From Armatimonadota bacterium (lineage in GTDB: Bacteria; Armatimonadota; Fimbriimonadia; Fimbriimonadales; Fimbriimonadaceae), in assembly GCA_018268395.1 (NCBI GenBank), contig JAFDWQ010000008.1, positions 124,001 to 188,000 on the forward strand: 64,000 bases of DNA, written 5' to 3'. A program made the position numbers and the translations under genes. The notes beneath the pieces are model-generated. The model made no database searches. It saw only the letters and a list, made by a program, of their open reading frames with translations, and was not told the DNA's origin. Each line of letters opens with the position of its first letter. Within the stretch, counting starts at the first letter, position 1. This document shows, one piece after another, positions 43,207-52,847 of the stretch.

Positions 43207-43280
43207 TGGCTGGCGGACTAGGATTCGAACCTAGACTGACGGCACCAAAAACCGCTGTCCTACCATTAGACGATCCGCCA
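43207..43280 (-). tRNA. tRNA-Gln (UUG)
   Basis: The cloverleaf has acceptor arm UGGCGGA/UCCGCCA, D-arm UAAUGGUAGGA, anticodon loop UUUUGGU giving UUG, T-arm UAGG-UUCGAAU-CCUA, discriminator G and an encoded CCA. A TACCAT hexamer at 43296-43291 may be a -10 element; no -35 is clear. Confidence 0.95.
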
Positions 43281-43358
43281 ACAGGGAGCGATGGTACCCC
43301 GCCGCGTCGGTTCGGGAAGCGAGGTCCGAACCGCGTCTGGGACGTGTATCCTCGCACC

Positions 43359-44198
43359 ATGCAGCCACGCCCGTTCGAAGAGACCATCCATACCGACTTC
43401 GCGTCGCGGCTCGACTATGCCGGGTACCTGAAGCTCGAGGAGATCTTGGCCGCGCAAAGCCCGTTGAGCGACCCTGTCCACCACGACGAGACGCTCTTCA
43501 TCATCCAGCACCAGACCTCCGAGCTCTGGATGAAGCTCGTCATCCACGAACTCAAAGCGGCGATGGCCTTCATCCGGGCCGACCAACTCGAACCCAGCTT
43601 CAAGATCCTTGCCAGGGTCAAGCACGTCCAGCGGATCCTCTTCGAACAGTGGGCCGTCCTCGAAACCTTGACTCCGACCGAGTACGCACAGTTCCGAGGC
43701 GTGCTTGGGAATTCGAGCGGGTTCCAGTCGCATCAGTTCCGGACGATCGAGTTCCTTCTGGGCAACAAGGACGCCGACTCCGTCCGTGTCTTCCGGCACC
43801 GTCCGACGGTCGAAGCCTCTTTGAACCAAGCGCTCCACGCACCGAGCATTTACGACGAGTTCCTCCTCTACCTGGTCCGCCATGGGCTCGCAAAGAGGGA
43901 GGACGTCGAGCGGGACTGGTCCATGCCCTATGCGGCCAAGCCAGGGATCGTCCGGTCGATCAAGGCCATTTATGACGATCCGTCGGCGAACTGGGACGCC
44001 TATGAGATGTGCGAGAAGCTCGTGGACGTCGAGGAACAGTTCACCCTTTGGCGCGTCCGGCACATGTTGACCGTCGAGCGGATCATCGGGCACAAAATGG
44101 GGACTGGCGGAAGTACTGGTGTAAGTTTCTTACGTAAAGCTATCCATATCCGCCTATTCCCGGAACTCTGGGACGTGCGGACGGAGATCGGTGCATGA
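43359..44198 (+). CDS. kynA: Tryptophan 2,3-dioxygenase
   Basis: TDO opens the indole ring of tryptophan to N-formylkynurenine using heme. The 279-residue sequence from ATG 43359 has [60 protein letters not shown], and C-terminal heme-region [29 protein letters not shown]. The frame also opens at GTG 43344. It overlaps kynU by 4 bp (ATGA). A short AT-rich codon patch is seen at about 44115-44160. Confidence 0.95.
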   Translation: MQPRPFEETIHTDFASRLDYAGYLKLEEILAAQSPLSDPVHHDETLFIIQHQTSELWMKLVIHELKAAMAFIRADQLEPSFKILARVKHVQRILFEQWAVLETLTPTEYAQFRGVLGNSSGFQSHQFRTIEFLLGNKDADSVRVFRHRPTVEASLNQALHAPSIYDEFLLYLVRHGLAKREDVERDWSMPYAAKPGIVRSIKAIYDDPSANWDAYEMCEKLVDVEEQFTLWRVRHMLTVERIIGHKMGTGGSTGVSFLRKAIHIRLFPELWDVRTEIGA

Positions 44199-45454
44199 AT
44201 TTGCCGGCGACGGGCGCCCTGACCGAGGGAGTGGTCCGAGAGTGTCTTGCACCCCTGTTCTCGTACACGGTGCAGGGGATGTCGGTCTGTGACGACCCTG
44301 ACCCTTCGGTCGCAAACGGGGACGGCTTCAGCGGTGCTTATCTTGCGAACCATTCACTGGGCCGACCCCCCGACGCGACGCTGGACAACGTCGTTCGTGC
44401 GATGCGACTGTGGTACGGGAGGCTCGACGAGTGTTGGGAAGACGACCGCTGGATGTCTGAAGTCCAAACGTTCCGATCCCAGATCGCCCTCCTTCTTGGC
44501 CTGGACGTTCCGGACTGCGTCGTCCCGAAAACGTCGGCCGGACAAGGCCTGCGAGCTGTCCTCAACGCCTTTCCGCTCGACCGTCCTTTGCGGGTCGTCG
44601 CTACTACGGGCGAATTCGACAGTATAGATTTTATTTTAAAAACTTATACACAACGTGGAAGAGCAGTTGTCAAGTGGGTGCCTCCGGGCGGACGTCAAGG
44701 CGGCGTACCCGTCTTCGGGCCCGCCGACGTCTGTGCCGCGGTGACGCCGGACACCGACCTCGTCATCGTCTCGAGCGTCTTCTTTGGGACGGGCCAGATC
44801 CTACAAGGGGTGGAGGACATCGTGGCTTGCGCCAAGCGGCACGGCGCGCGCGTCCTCGTCGACGCCTATCATGCGGTAGGAGTCGTTCCGTTCGACATGA
44901 CGGAACCCGAGGTCGATTTCGTCATCGGCGGGAGTTACAAATATCTCCGGGGCGGCCCGGGGGCGTGTTATCTTGCCATCGCGCCCCAGGTGCTGGACGA
45001 CGATCGCCTGCAGACGCTCGATACAGGATGGTTCGCCAAAAAGGACGTGTTCGCATACCGCAGGCCGGACCCGCCCGAGTACGCCACTGGAGGGGACGCG
45101 TGGATGGAAAGCACGCCGCCGGTCCTGACCGCCTTTCAAGCCAATCCCGGGATCCGCACGACCCTGTCCGTCGGTGTCGGACGGGCCCGGGCGTACAACT
45201 TGGACCAACAGGACGCGCTCAGAGACCGATTCAGGTCACATGGCGTCGACTGCTTCCAGCCCCCGGACCCCGAGGCATATGGCGCCTTTACCCTCGTCCC
45301 TCACCCGGACGCGTCGGGTCTTGCCGCCCGACTCAAGGAGAGAGCGGTCACGGTCGATGCCCGCGGCGGGTTCGTACGGTTCGGACCCGACTTCTTGACG
45401 ACGACCGACGAACTCGAGGCCGCGGCCCAAGCGACGGCCGCTTGTTGGGGATGA
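44195..45454 (+). CDS. kynU: Kynureninase-like PLP enzyme
   Basis: Kynureninase converts kynurenine to anthranilate. Family motifs: [58 protein letters not shown]-like [51 protein letters not shown] with the PLP Lys in SYKYL, and [31 protein letters not shown]. The 419 residues and the 4-bp overlap with kynA support the pathway. The formamidase step between them has no gene in the window. The segment 44600-44660 uses AT-rich codons. Confidence 0.9.
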   Translation: MNLPATGALTEGVVRECLAPLFSYTVQGMSVCDDPDPSVANGDGFSGAYLANHSLGRPPDATLDNVVRAMRLWYGRLDECWEDDRWMSEVQTFRSQIALLLGLDVPDCVVPKTSAGQGLRAVLNAFPLDRPLRVVATTGEFDSIDFILKTYTQRGRAVVKWVPPGGRQGGVPVFGPADVCAAVTPDTDLVIVSSVFFGTGQILQGVEDIVACAKRHGARVLVDAYHAVGVVPFDMTEPEVDFVIGGSYKYLRGGPGACYLAIAPQVLDDDRLQTLDTGWFAKKDVFAYRRPDPPEYATGGDAWMESTPPVLTAFQANPGIRTTLSVGVGRARAYNLDQQDALRDRFRSHGVDCFQPPDPEAYGAFTLVPHPDASGLAARLKERAVTVDARGGFVRFGPDFLTTTDELEAAAQATAACWG

Positions 45455-45517
45455 CGCCGAGCGGCGGCCCTCGTCACGATCAGGGCCGCCGCGTTCGCGT
45501 CACGTCCAGACTCGGAC

Positions 45518-46210
45518 TTAGCGTTTCCTTCGCCGTGCGAGGACAAGGGCTCCGACCGCCATGCCGATGAGAGTGGTCGGTTCCGGAACCGGATTGACGC
45601 GCCACCGGCCGTTCGGGAGGTCCAACGAAAACTCGAGAGCGGTCACTCCGTCCGACGCGAACGTCGCGTTGCCCGCCGCGTTGCCGAAGTCGGTACCGAT
45701 CGAGTAACCCCAGTCGCCTTGCCTCCGGAACTTGAATTCGTACGCTCCGGCCGCGAAGACGCCCGTGTACCGGTGAAGGCCGTTACCCATGTCGGTAAGG
45801 GACGCGAAGGGGTCGGTCCAGCCGTTCACCGAGCCCATCATCTCCCAACCGAACAGACCCGAATCGGACCAACCGACCCGCTTGTCGCCGTTCGGCATCC
45901 AACCGTCGGCGTACGACGTCGACGGATTGAAGAAGAACGTGATCTCGCCGTTCGCATTGGCGACCGTCCGGGCATTGGAGGGCGGCCCGTTGAACGACCA
46001 GTCCGGTGTCGTGCATTTGAACTCGTAGCCTTGACCGGCGGTCAGTCCCGTCGCGGTCGCCGTGTAGACTCCGCTGCCCGCGAACGTCTCGCTCATCGTC
46101 AGGTCGCCAAGGTTGCCCCAGTCGTTGAACTCGCCGCGGACGACGTATTGGGCCATCGAGGCCGTCGACACCAGGGCGGTGACTGCAAAGAAAGCGGTCC
46201 GGATCATCAT
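45518..46210 (-). CDS. PEP-CTERM sorted secreted protein
   Basis: The signal (RTAFFAVTALVSTASMAQ) is followed by two repeated starch-binding/CBM-like segments (VVRGEFNDWGNLGDLTM, GMGSVNGWTDPFASLT-like GSVNGWTDPFASLTDM and YEFKFRRQGDWGYSIG). The C-terminus is a PEP-CTERM tail: VPEPTTL, a hydrophobic helix (LIGMAVGALVLA) and RRRKR. In diderm bacteria this directs sorting by exosortase. I use ATG 46210 with GGAA upstream; GTG 46216 is two codons earlier. Confidence 0.85.
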   Translation of the reverse strand: MMIRTAFFAVTALVSTASMAQYVVRGEFNDWGNLGDLTMSETFAGSGVYTATATGLTAGQGYEFKCTTPDWSFNGPPSNARTVANANGEITFFFNPSTSYADGWMPNGDKRVGWSDSGLFGWEMMGSVNGWTDPFASLTDMGNGLHRYTGVFAAGAYEFKFRRQGDWGYSIGTDFGNAAGNATFASDGVTALEFSLDLPNGRWRVNPVPEPTTLIGMAVGALVLARRRKR

Positions 46211-46380
46211 TTCCACTCCGTCACTAACGGCTCCATTCTATTAGATGCGAGGGACGATTACGTTAGGGATACGTATTCTTCAAACCCCAAAACCAGCCCG
46301 TTTCGGCAAAATCCGGCAGAATTGCCAGCGGTCGACCGTTCCTGGCCAGAATCGGCTTCATGGGCCAGAATGGAACCTGA

Positions 46381-48711
46381 ATGTTCTTCACGAAGTACCC
46401 GCATCCGGCCAACTTCTCGTTCGTGAGGGACTACGACGAAGCCTCGGGGCGGGCTCTTGCCGGAAGTCGAGAATTCGAACTCAGAGTCCGGAGCTATGAG
46501 AACGGCCACTTTCGGATGTTTGCCGACGATCCGCACGTCTGGCGTACCGGATTGACCCTGTCCGGACTCGAAGCGCCGTCGCCGGCCGCCGCCGGCCGCG
46601 TCGAAATCGGTAAGCCGTTCGACCTGACCTTGCTCGACGACGATGGCCGACCCGTCGTCGCGACCGTGCCAGGGCAGGGGTTCGGCGTCAGCGGGCAGGC
46701 CTCGCTGTTCCAGTTCGAAGTGCCGCCCGACAGCCTCTACTTCGGAATGGGTGAAAAGTGGTTCGGCAGGCTCGAGCTCTCTGGAGTCCGGACGAAGTTC
46801 TGGAACACGGACGTTTGGAGCGACTTCCACTGGGGACAATGGAGCGAACACGCCGCCGACCCCCCGTATTTCTCGACGCCGTATCTGGCCGTCCGGACTT
46901 CGGCGGGGTGGACCGGGTTCCTGTTGGACGACCCCGGCGTCACGTTCATGGAAACCCCGGGAAAGGACGCCACCCGGGTGTTCGTCGAGTGGCAGCGCAC
47001 GTCCAACAAACTGATCTTGGGGTCCGAAAACGGTCGGCCGGACTTGTGGATCCTCCATGACAAGACGCTTGCAGGTTTGACGCGCAAGCTTCAGGCGTTG
47101 GTCGGAAAGACTCCTCTGCCGCCCCTATGGTCTCTGGGTTACCACCAGTCCCGTTGGGGATACGGAGGGCACGACGATCTCATGATGTTGGACCAGAGGT
47201 TCGAGAAGGAGGAGATCCCTTGCTCGGGGCTTTGGCTCGACCTCGACTACATGGACGGGTTCCGCATCTTCGAGACGAGCAAGAAGCAGTTTCCAAAGGG
47301 CGCCCAAGCGACGGCCGATTCGCTGGCCAAGAACGGGCGCCGGATCGTCCCGATCATCGACCCTGGCGTGAAGAAGGAACCTGGCAACAGGGTTTACGAC
47401 GAGGGTCGCGAACACGACGTGTTCTGCAAGAACGTCGAAGGCGGCGAGTTCGTCGGGCTCGTCTGGCCGGGCGAGACCGTGTACCCGGATTTCAACCTTT
47501 CCTCGGTCCGGTCGTGGTGGAGCGGCCACGTCGCGGAGTTCCGGCGGTCGGGCTTTGGGGCGGCTTGGATCGACATGAACGACCCGTCGACGGGGCCCGT
47601 CGATCCCAACGGTCTGTTGTTCCACGGCGGTGTGGTCCCGCACGGCGTCTTGAGGAACCAATATGCGCTCGGGATGCAGATGGCGACCCGCGACGGCTTC
47701 CTCCAGGCGTTTCCGGACGAGAGACCGTTCCTTCTGTCACGGTCGGGGTCGACCGGTTCGAGCCGCTACTCGGCGATTTGGACCGGAGACAACGTTTCGA
47801 ACGAACACTATCTCCGGCAGTGCGTCCCGACCGTCCTCGGAATGTCGCTCAGCGGCCTTCCCTTCTGCGGCCCTGACGTCGGGGGGTTCGGAGGCGATGC
47901 GGGCCCGGAACTCATGTCCCGTTGGATCCAGGCGTGCTTCTTGTTCCCGTTCTTCCGGAACCACTCCACGAACGACAGCCGGTACGAAGAACCTTGGCGG
48001 TATCCGGCGAAGACAAAGGCCGTGATCGCACGGTTCATCCGCCTCCGCTACACCTTCCTTCCCTACTTGTACCAATTGTTCGCGGACCACGAAGAGACAG
48101 GCGAACCGATCGTCCGACCGTTGATCTACGCCTACGACGAACCGGATCTCGCGTCGGCCGATGGCCAGTTCCTCATCGGTCCTGAACTGTTGCAGGCGCC
48201 CGTCTTATCGCTAGGGGCCAAATCGGTCGATGCCGTCCTTCCGGGCGAGACGCCGTGGTTCGACCTCGCTACAGGAGACTGGTTCCAGCCTGGCCGCCAC
48301 AAGCTCAAAACCAAGAAGAGCGAGAGCCCCTTGTTCGCCCGGCAGGGTGCCCTCGTCCCCGTCCAGGAACGAGTCTCTCTCGATGGGTCCGTCGATTTGA
48401 GCTCGCCGACGTTCCTCGTGGCCCTGCATCCCGACGTGGACGGCACGTTCCGGACGGTCTACGTGGCCGACGATGGGGTCAGTTTCAGCTATCAGAAGGG
48501 CGAACGGTCCGCCATCGAGGTCGGGGTGACGTCCAAGAAGGGAAAGGTCCGCGTGGACTGGCGACAGGTGCAGGACGGGTTCGGGCCGATACGGCCGAAG
48601 TTCTGGTTCTTGGGCGGGCGTCCGGACGTCACGGTGAACGGCGCGAAGGTGCAGGGTCGGACACTGGAATTCGCCTTTACGGGCCGTCCGATCGACGTGT
48701 GGGAGGTCTAG
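46381..48711 (+). CDS. GH31-family alpha-glycosidase
   Basis: The 776-residue enzyme has the N-terminal beta-sandwich, a catalytic (beta/alpha)8 barrel (LPPLWSLGYHQSRWGYGG, SGLWLDLDYMDGFRIF), the nucleophile Asp398 in WIDMNDPS, the acid/base region LSRSGSTGSSRYSAIWTGDN, and C-terminal beta domains. GH31 members include alpha-glucosidases, alpha-xylosidases and sulfoquinovosidases; the specificity is not obvious. No signal peptide is seen, so it may be cytoplasmic or periplasmic. Convergent with a small ORF at its 3' end (4-bp overlap). Confidence 0.93.
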   Translation: MFFTKYPHPANFSFVRDYDEASGRALAGSREFELRVRSYENGHFRMFADDPHVWRTGLTLSGLEAPSPAAAGRVEIGKPFDLTLLDDDGRPVVATVPGQGFGVSGQASLFQFEVPPDSLYFGMGEKWFGRLELSGVRTKFWNTDVWSDFHWGQWSEHAADPPYFSTPYLAVRTSAGWTGFLLDDPGVTFMETPGKDATRVFVEWQRTSNKLILGSENGRPDLWILHDKTLAGLTRKLQALVGKTPLPPLWSLGYHQSRWGYGGHDDLMMLDQRFEKEEIPCSGLWLDLDYMDGFRIFETSKKQFPKGAQATADSLAKNGRRIVPIIDPGVKKEPGNRVYDEGREHDVFCKNVEGGEFVGLVWPGETVYPDFNLSSVRSWWSGHVAEFRRSGFGAAWIDMNDPSTGPVDPNGLLFHGGVVPHGVLRNQYALGMQMATRDGFLQAFPDERPFLLSRSGSTGSSRYSAIWTGDNVSNEHYLRQCVPTVLGMSLSGLPFCGPDVGGFGGDAGPELMSRWIQACFLFPFFRNHSTNDSRYEEPWRYPAKTKAVIARFIRLRYTFLPYLYQLFADHEETGEPIVRPLIYAYDEPDLASADGQFLIGPELLQAPVLSLGAKSVDAVLPGETPWFDLATGDWFQPGRHKLKTKKSESPLFARQGALVPVQERVSLDGSVDLSSPTFLVALHPDVDGTFRTVYVADDGVSFSYQKGERSAIEVGVTSKKGKVRVDWRQVQDGFGPIRPKFWFLGGRPDVTVNGAKVQGRTLEFAFTGRPIDVWEV

Positions 48712-48866
48712 CGGACCTTGCGCGAAACGGCCAGCCCGACGGCCATGAGGACCGGCAAGGCGGCTTTGACGGCCGCGTTGTCAACGCTCGGTGCGTGGAG
48801 CCCAGCGGCTTGGGCCGTGGCGACGAGACCGATGAGAAGGAAGACTGCGACCGTCCATGTCCGCAT
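48708..48866 (-). CDS. Small two-helix membrane protein (52 aa)
   Basis: This ORF, below usual gene-finder size limits, encodes MRTWTVAVFLLIGLVATAQA, then a short linker and a second hydrophobic segment (AALPVLMAVGLAV) ending in SRKVR. The arrangement (signal or anchor, helix, basic tail) recalls PEP-CTERM-like tails but lacks a PEP motif. It overlaps the GH31 stop by 4 bp. No ribosome site is strong. It may be a small membrane protein; spurious coding cannot be excluded. Confidence 0.35.
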   Translation of the reverse strand: MRTWTVAVFLLIGLVATAQAAGLHAPSVDNAAVKAALPVLMAVGLAVSRKVR

Positions 48867-48970
48867 GCCCTTGGGCCCTGCAATCCGCGTGCCACGGGCA
48901 GGTCGGGAACTTTCTTCGGCCCATGACCCTCAAATCCCCTAGGTAGAAAGCCAACACTAGTACTAGAGCC

Positions 48971-49279
48971 ATGTCTCAGACCCTAGCTTGTCCGTTCGTC
49001 GAGATCGAGGAAACGATCCCCGAGACGCTGTTCGTCTTGAAACATCCTCCTTCGAACAAGTTCGGCTGCTATTGCCACCAGGGTGTGCACGGTCTCGCAT
49101 GTTTCAGCACGGAGGGATCGGCCTTCCGGTTCGCCGAGTGGATCGACCTCAGCGGTATGGCGTGCATCGAAGTCAGCTTCGACGAGGCCCGGGAGATCGC
49201 CAAAGCCCGTCCGATGCCGATCGTCAGCGTGATGCTCTTGGACGACCTCGCCGAACCCAAGATCCACTTCGTCCGCTAG
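48971..49279 (+). CDS. Hypothetical small protein
   Basis: The 102-residue protein has two adjacent Cys/His clusters (FGCYCHQGVHGLACFS), then FAEWIDLSGMACIEVSFDEAREIAKARPM and IVSVMLLDDLAEPKIHFVR. Its soluble alpha/beta pattern has no recognised family; the Cys positions could bind metal. It stands alone between convergent and co-directional genes. ATG 48971 is the only good start. Confidence 0.6.
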   Translation: MSQTLACPFVEIEETIPETLFVLKHPPSNKFGCYCHQGVHGLACFSTEGSAFRFAEWIDLSGMACIEVSFDEAREIAKARPMPIVSVMLLDDLAEPKIHFVR

Positions 49280-49377
49280 TCGCCCGCGACTCTGCCGGTC
49301 TCGGCCACAACCCCTAATTCTCGGGGTGAAGACGGCGACAAGTCTGCCGTTATCCATTGTGGGACGATACGTCCCGA

Positions 49378-49977
49378 ATGCTTATCGTGCCCTTGTCAGG
49401 ACCCTATTTCGACCCGGCCGTCCGGTCGGCGTCCGTTCTCCGGCTGCAACCTGCCGTCGGCCAGCGGCCGCTCGGGCGGAACGTGCACCGGCCTGCCGCA
49501 GACGTCGGAACGACGGCTGCGGCCGACCTCTCGCCACCTGCGGCGCCGTCTCAGCGGTCGCGCGCCGCCTCCGCCGTTTTAGGCTACTTGGCCGACCTCG
49601 TGGACAACGTCCAGTCCGGCATGGAGCAGAACCGTCGTGCGACGGATCCTGCACGTGCGAACCGCAGGTTGCTCGACACCGCTTCGGAACTGGCCGATTC
49701 GATGGTCACCGAAGCCCGCGTCGAAGGACAACCGTTGTTCGGCCGCCCAGGTCAAGGCCCTCAGGCCGCCTATGAGAAGCAGTCCCGCACCGCGGTCGAA
49801 GCCCAAACCGTCGATCAGGCACGAGGACTGCTGACCGAGGCGTCGCGCTTGTTCCGGTCGTTGCAGCCCAGTACGGCCGAAGAAGAAAAGAGGGCGAACT
49901 ACGTCCTCGGTAAGTTCAGGGACCGTGTCCGGGACGCTTCGACGTCCGGAACCGGCCCTGTCGACTCAACCCTTTAG
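49378..49977 (+). CDS. Hypothetical helical protein
   Basis: About 199 residues from ATG 49378. After a low-complexity Pro/Ala/Arg start, residues about 75-190 look strongly helical (YLADLVDNVQSGMEQNRR, ANRRLLDTASELADSMVTEARVEG, TVDQARGLLTEASRLFRSLQ). No family is recognised; the style loosely resembles flagellin-like or filament helices but without specific motifs. The end overlaps the convergent coaD gene by 12 bp. Confidence 0.5.
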   Translation: MLIVPLSGPYFDPAVRSASVLRLQPAVGQRPLGRNVHRPAADVGTTAAADLSPPAAPSQRSRAASAVLGYLADLVDNVQSGMEQNRRATDPARANRRLLDTASELADSMVTEARVEGQPLFGRPGQGPQAAYEKQSRTAVEAQTVDQARGLLTEASRLFRSLQPSTAEEEKRANYVLGKFRDRVRDASTSGTGPVDSTL

Positions 49978-50451
49978 TCCGGTCTTCGCGGCCATGTGCC
50001 GCGCGACCGGGCCGGGGACGAACGGGGTCGCGTCGCCCCCGAGACGTGCGACCTCCCTCACGACCGAGCTCGACAAGAACGAGTATTCGTCTCGCGTGAT
50101 CAGGAACAGGGTCTCGACGTGCGGTGCAAGTTTCCTGTTCGCCATCGCGACTCGGAACTCGTATTCAAAATCGCTGACAGCCCTGAGGCCTCGGACGATG
50201 ACGTTGCACTCTTGCGAATCGGCGTAATCCACGAGCAGGCCGGAAAAGACGGCCACGCGGACGTTCTTCAGCGATCCTGCGCACTCTTCGAGCAGGGCGG
50301 CGCGGTCGTCGACGGACAAGAACGGGCTCTTGTCGGAATTGACGCCGATCGCGACGATCATTTCGTCGAACAGGCCTGAAGCCCGTTCGATGATGTCGAG
50401 GTGTCCGAGTGTCGGCGGGTCGAACGAGCCAGGGTAGATCGCGCGTCGCAT
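49966..50451 (-). CDS. coaD: Phosphopantetheine adenylyltransferase
   Basis: CoaD makes dephospho-CoA from 4'-phosphopantetheine and ATP. The 161-residue protein shows the HxGH-type motif (YPGSFDPPTLGHLDIIERA), NSDKSPFLSVDDR, VRGLRAVSDFEYEFRVAMANR and EYSFLSSSVVREVARLGGD. Length and motif spacing are complete. The start is ATG 50451. It is 11 bp from the downstream end of the CorC-type gene on the same strand. Confidence 0.95.
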   Translation of the reverse strand: MRRAIYPGSFDPPTLGHLDIIERASGLFDEMIVAIGVNSDKSPFLSVDDRAALLEECAGSLKNVRVAVFSGLLVDYADSQECNVIVRGLRAVSDFEYEFRVAMANRKLAPHVETLFLITRDEYSFLSSSVVREVARLGGDATPFVPGPVARHMAAKTGLKG

Positions 50452-50462
50452 CGGGCCGGAGT

Positions 50463-51776
50463 TTAGCGTCCTTGGGCCGTGTCGACGGTCGGTGACGGCG
50501 GGTCCGTCAGCAACAAGAGGCGCGTGACGCGCCGTCGGGCCATGTTTTCGACTCGGAGGCGCCCGATGGGAAGGGTCACGGAGTCGCCCAGCTTCGGGAC
50601 GTTGCCCAGCTCCTGGGCGACGATCTCGGCGAGGCCCTCGGTCGTATAACCCGTCTCAAAAGGTTCGACACCGAGGAATTCCAGGAGTTCGTCGTACCGG
50701 ACGTCGGCGCGGGCCGTGACGCGGTTCGGCCCGGTCCTTTCGATCGGAGGCCTCTCGCTTTCAAGACTGTCTTCGAGTTCGCCGAAGACCTCCTCGACGA
50801 CGTCCTCCAAAGTGAGCAGACCCGCGGTACCGCCATATTCGTCGCGGACGAAGAGGATCTGGGTCTTCTCTTGCCTCATGAGCTGGACGATGCGGTCCAG
50901 CGTCAGGCTCTCGGGCACGAAGACGGCGGGCCGGAGGACCTTCGACAGGGAGAAATCCTCTTCGTCCCAATGCCGGACAAGGTCTTGCAGATAAACGACA
51001 CCGAGCACATCGTCGATGTCCTCCCCGCACACCGGGATCCGGGAATGGGCGACCGTCCGCATCGCCTGTGAAATCTCGGCCCGGGTCTGAGAGTCCGCGA
51101 TCCACTTGATGTCCAGCCGGTGCACCATGACGTCCGCAGCGTCCAGCCGGTCCAGTTTGAGGGCGCGGTGGATGACGGTCGCCTGCGATTCTTCGAAGTG
51201 GCCCTCGTCCTTCCCGGCTTCGATCAGGAGCGATAGTTCCTCGCGGCTCACGACTTCGTCCGCTGCCCCGTCCATCGAAATCCCGAACGGCCTCAGGGTC
51301 AGTTCGCTGCCTTTGCGCGTCAACCAGATCAAGGGAGAGACCGCCATGACGAGGAAGCGAAGCGGCCCTGAGGTCGCCAACGCCGCTCGCTCTGGATTGG
51401 CAAGGACGGCGTACTTCGGCACGAGCTCCCCGAGGATGACAAGCGGGAGGGCGACGACGATGATCGATAGGAATTTGATGAGCGACACGGGAAGGAAGCC
51501 CAAAAATTTCTCGAGGACGCCGTGAAGGTAGGGCTCGGTCACGGAGCCTGTCGCGATGCCGCACAACGTGATCGCGACCTGCGTTCCGGCCACATAGACC
51601 GAGATATTGTCGAGCGCCTTAAGGACCTGCTTTGCAGAACGGTTCCCCTTCTTAGCAAGGGCCTCGATCTTGGTCCTGCGGGCGCCGACAAGGGCGTATT
51701 CCCCGGCGACGAAGAAGGCGCTTCCGATCAGCACGAGGATGCTGATCACGAGAGTCATCACGACTTCGCCGTCCAT
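50463..51776 (-). CDS. CNNM/CorC-type (HlyC/CorC) transporter
   Basis: The 437-residue protein has a DUF21 (CNNM) membrane domain with about four hydrophobic segments (LVISILVLIGSAFFVAGEYALVGARRTKIE, LPLVILGELVPKYAVL), a CBS pair (DRLDAADVMVHRLDIKWI, DEYGGTAGLLTLEDVVEEVFG) and a C-terminal CorC_HlyC domain (TARADVRYDELLEFLGV). Homologues affect Mg2+/Co2+ efflux. It is followed by coaD on the same strand. Confidence 0.9.
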   Translation of the reverse strand: MDGEVVMTLVISILVLIGSAFFVAGEYALVGARRTKIEALAKKGNRSAKQVLKALDNISVYVAGTQVAITLCGIATGSVTEPYLHGVLEKFLGFLPVSLIKFLSIIVVALPLVILGELVPKYAVLANPERAALATSGPLRFLVMAVSPLIWLTRKGSELTLRPFGISMDGAADEVVSREELSLLIEAGKDEGHFEESQATVIHRALKLDRLDAADVMVHRLDIKWIADSQTRAEISQAMRTVAHSRIPVCGEDIDDVLGVVYLQDLVRHWDEEDFSLSKVLRPAVFVPESLTLDRIVQLMRQEKTQILFVRDEYGGTAGLLTLEDVVEEVFGELEDSLESERPPIERTGPNRVTARADVRYDELLEFLGVEPFETGYTTEGLAEIVAQELGNVPKLGDSVTLPIGRLRVENMARRRVTRLLLLTDPPSPTVDTAQGR

Positions 51777-51821
51777 GTGTGGGCCTCAGTTTATCAAATC
51801 GGTCACGGCCTTCGGGCAAGG

Positions 51822-52847
51822 TCACGCCAAGGCGGGCTCTAACCGTTGCCGAAGGAAGACGGCCCGGTGCCTGTCGGCCGTCTTGGGATCCTGCGTCCCG
51901 TGGACTTCCATGGTCGACACCCACTGGTCCACGTCCCGGCTCGAAGCGGGGGCCCCGTCGATGCCTGCGCTTGCGGCCCACCTCACCCAACCGAGGACCC
52001 GGAGAGCGTCGGCCAATGAGATGTCCGACGAGGCCACGGCGTATTCGACGGCCGACCGGGTCTTCTCCGTCAACGACCGACGTGTGATCTCACGACGGGC
52101 CTGGCGTTCCTCGGCCAAAAGGTACTCACAGGCGCCGGAAAACTCGACGATCGCGCCCGTCGTCGCGCTGACTTGGAAGAACGCTCCCACTGCTCGGCTC
52201 GATTCGCCGAAGAGACCCCTCGCCGTCAACCGCCAGGCGGACAAGGCTTTCAAAACGGCGGGCAAACGCTTCGTATGGGCCAGGCCGATCAAGTGGAACA
52301 GGGCCGAGAGCCTTCGGCCCTCCCCCGCGTTGTAGGGGCTCGACGTCAGGTGACCGTACTGGGGCGACCACATGAACGTCATATGGCTTTCGAACTGCCG
52401 GACGACGGACGAGACGGCCGAGTGGGCGTTGCTCAGGCTCCAACCGGCGGTCAAGGCTTGGAGCCTGAAGTGGTCTTCTTCGTTGACCATCACGCTGACC
52501 GTCCGTGACTTGTCCAGCAACAGGCAACGGGCGGGTTCCCGGTGTTGGAACTCGGGCGAGATCAGACGGCAACCTAGGAGAAAGTCGCGTTCCGCTTCTG
52601 AGATCCGGAGGGTGAAGTCGAGGGCCGAGTCGGCGGCCACGCCCTTGGCCAATTCTTGGACGCTCTTGAGCTCCTCGATCGTTGCGACGTGCGGAAACCG
52701 CTTGCCGCAGACGTTACGGGCAAAGCGGACGCGAGTGCTGACAACGATGTCCGATTCGGGAGCGTCGGGACCGAGCCAGGCAGGCGGAGTCATGCTCCGC
52801 AACACCATCTTCTTCCAGCTTTCGCTTTCCGGTTCGATCCGACGCAT
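51822..52847 (-). CDS. ATP:guanido phosphotransferase (McsB-like) lacking the signature Cys
   Basis: The 341-residue sequence matches the catalytic fold of protein-arginine kinase McsB: VVSTRVRFARNVCGKRFP, the carboxylate motif VNEEDHFRLQ (N122-E123-E124-D125) and FHLIGLAHTKRLP. However the guanido-kinase signature C-P-T-N is altered: at residues 165-174 the sequence is GHLTSSPYNAGE, with Ser170 where the reactive Cys normally sits. The family uses that Cys for phosphoryl transfer. So this may be inactive, regulatory, or use another mechanism. No mcsA or clpC is nearby. The start directly follows the lipoprotein stop. Confidence 0.8.
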   Translation of the reverse strand: MRRIEPESESWKKMVLRSMTPPAWLGPDAPESDIVVSTRVRFARNVCGKRFPHVATIEELKSVQELAKGVAADSALDFTLRISEAERDFLLGCRLISPEFQHREPARCLLLDKSRTVSVMVNEEDHFRLQALTAGWSLSNAHSAVSSVVRQFESHMTFMWSPQYGHLTSSPYNAGEGRRLSALFHLIGLAHTKRLPAVLKALSAWRLTARGLFGESSRAVGAFFQVSATTGAIVEFSGACEYLLAEERQARREITRRSLTEKTRSAVEYAVASSDISLADALRVLGWVRWAASAGIDGAPASSRDVDQWVSTMEVHGTQDPKTADRHRAVFLRQRLEPALA

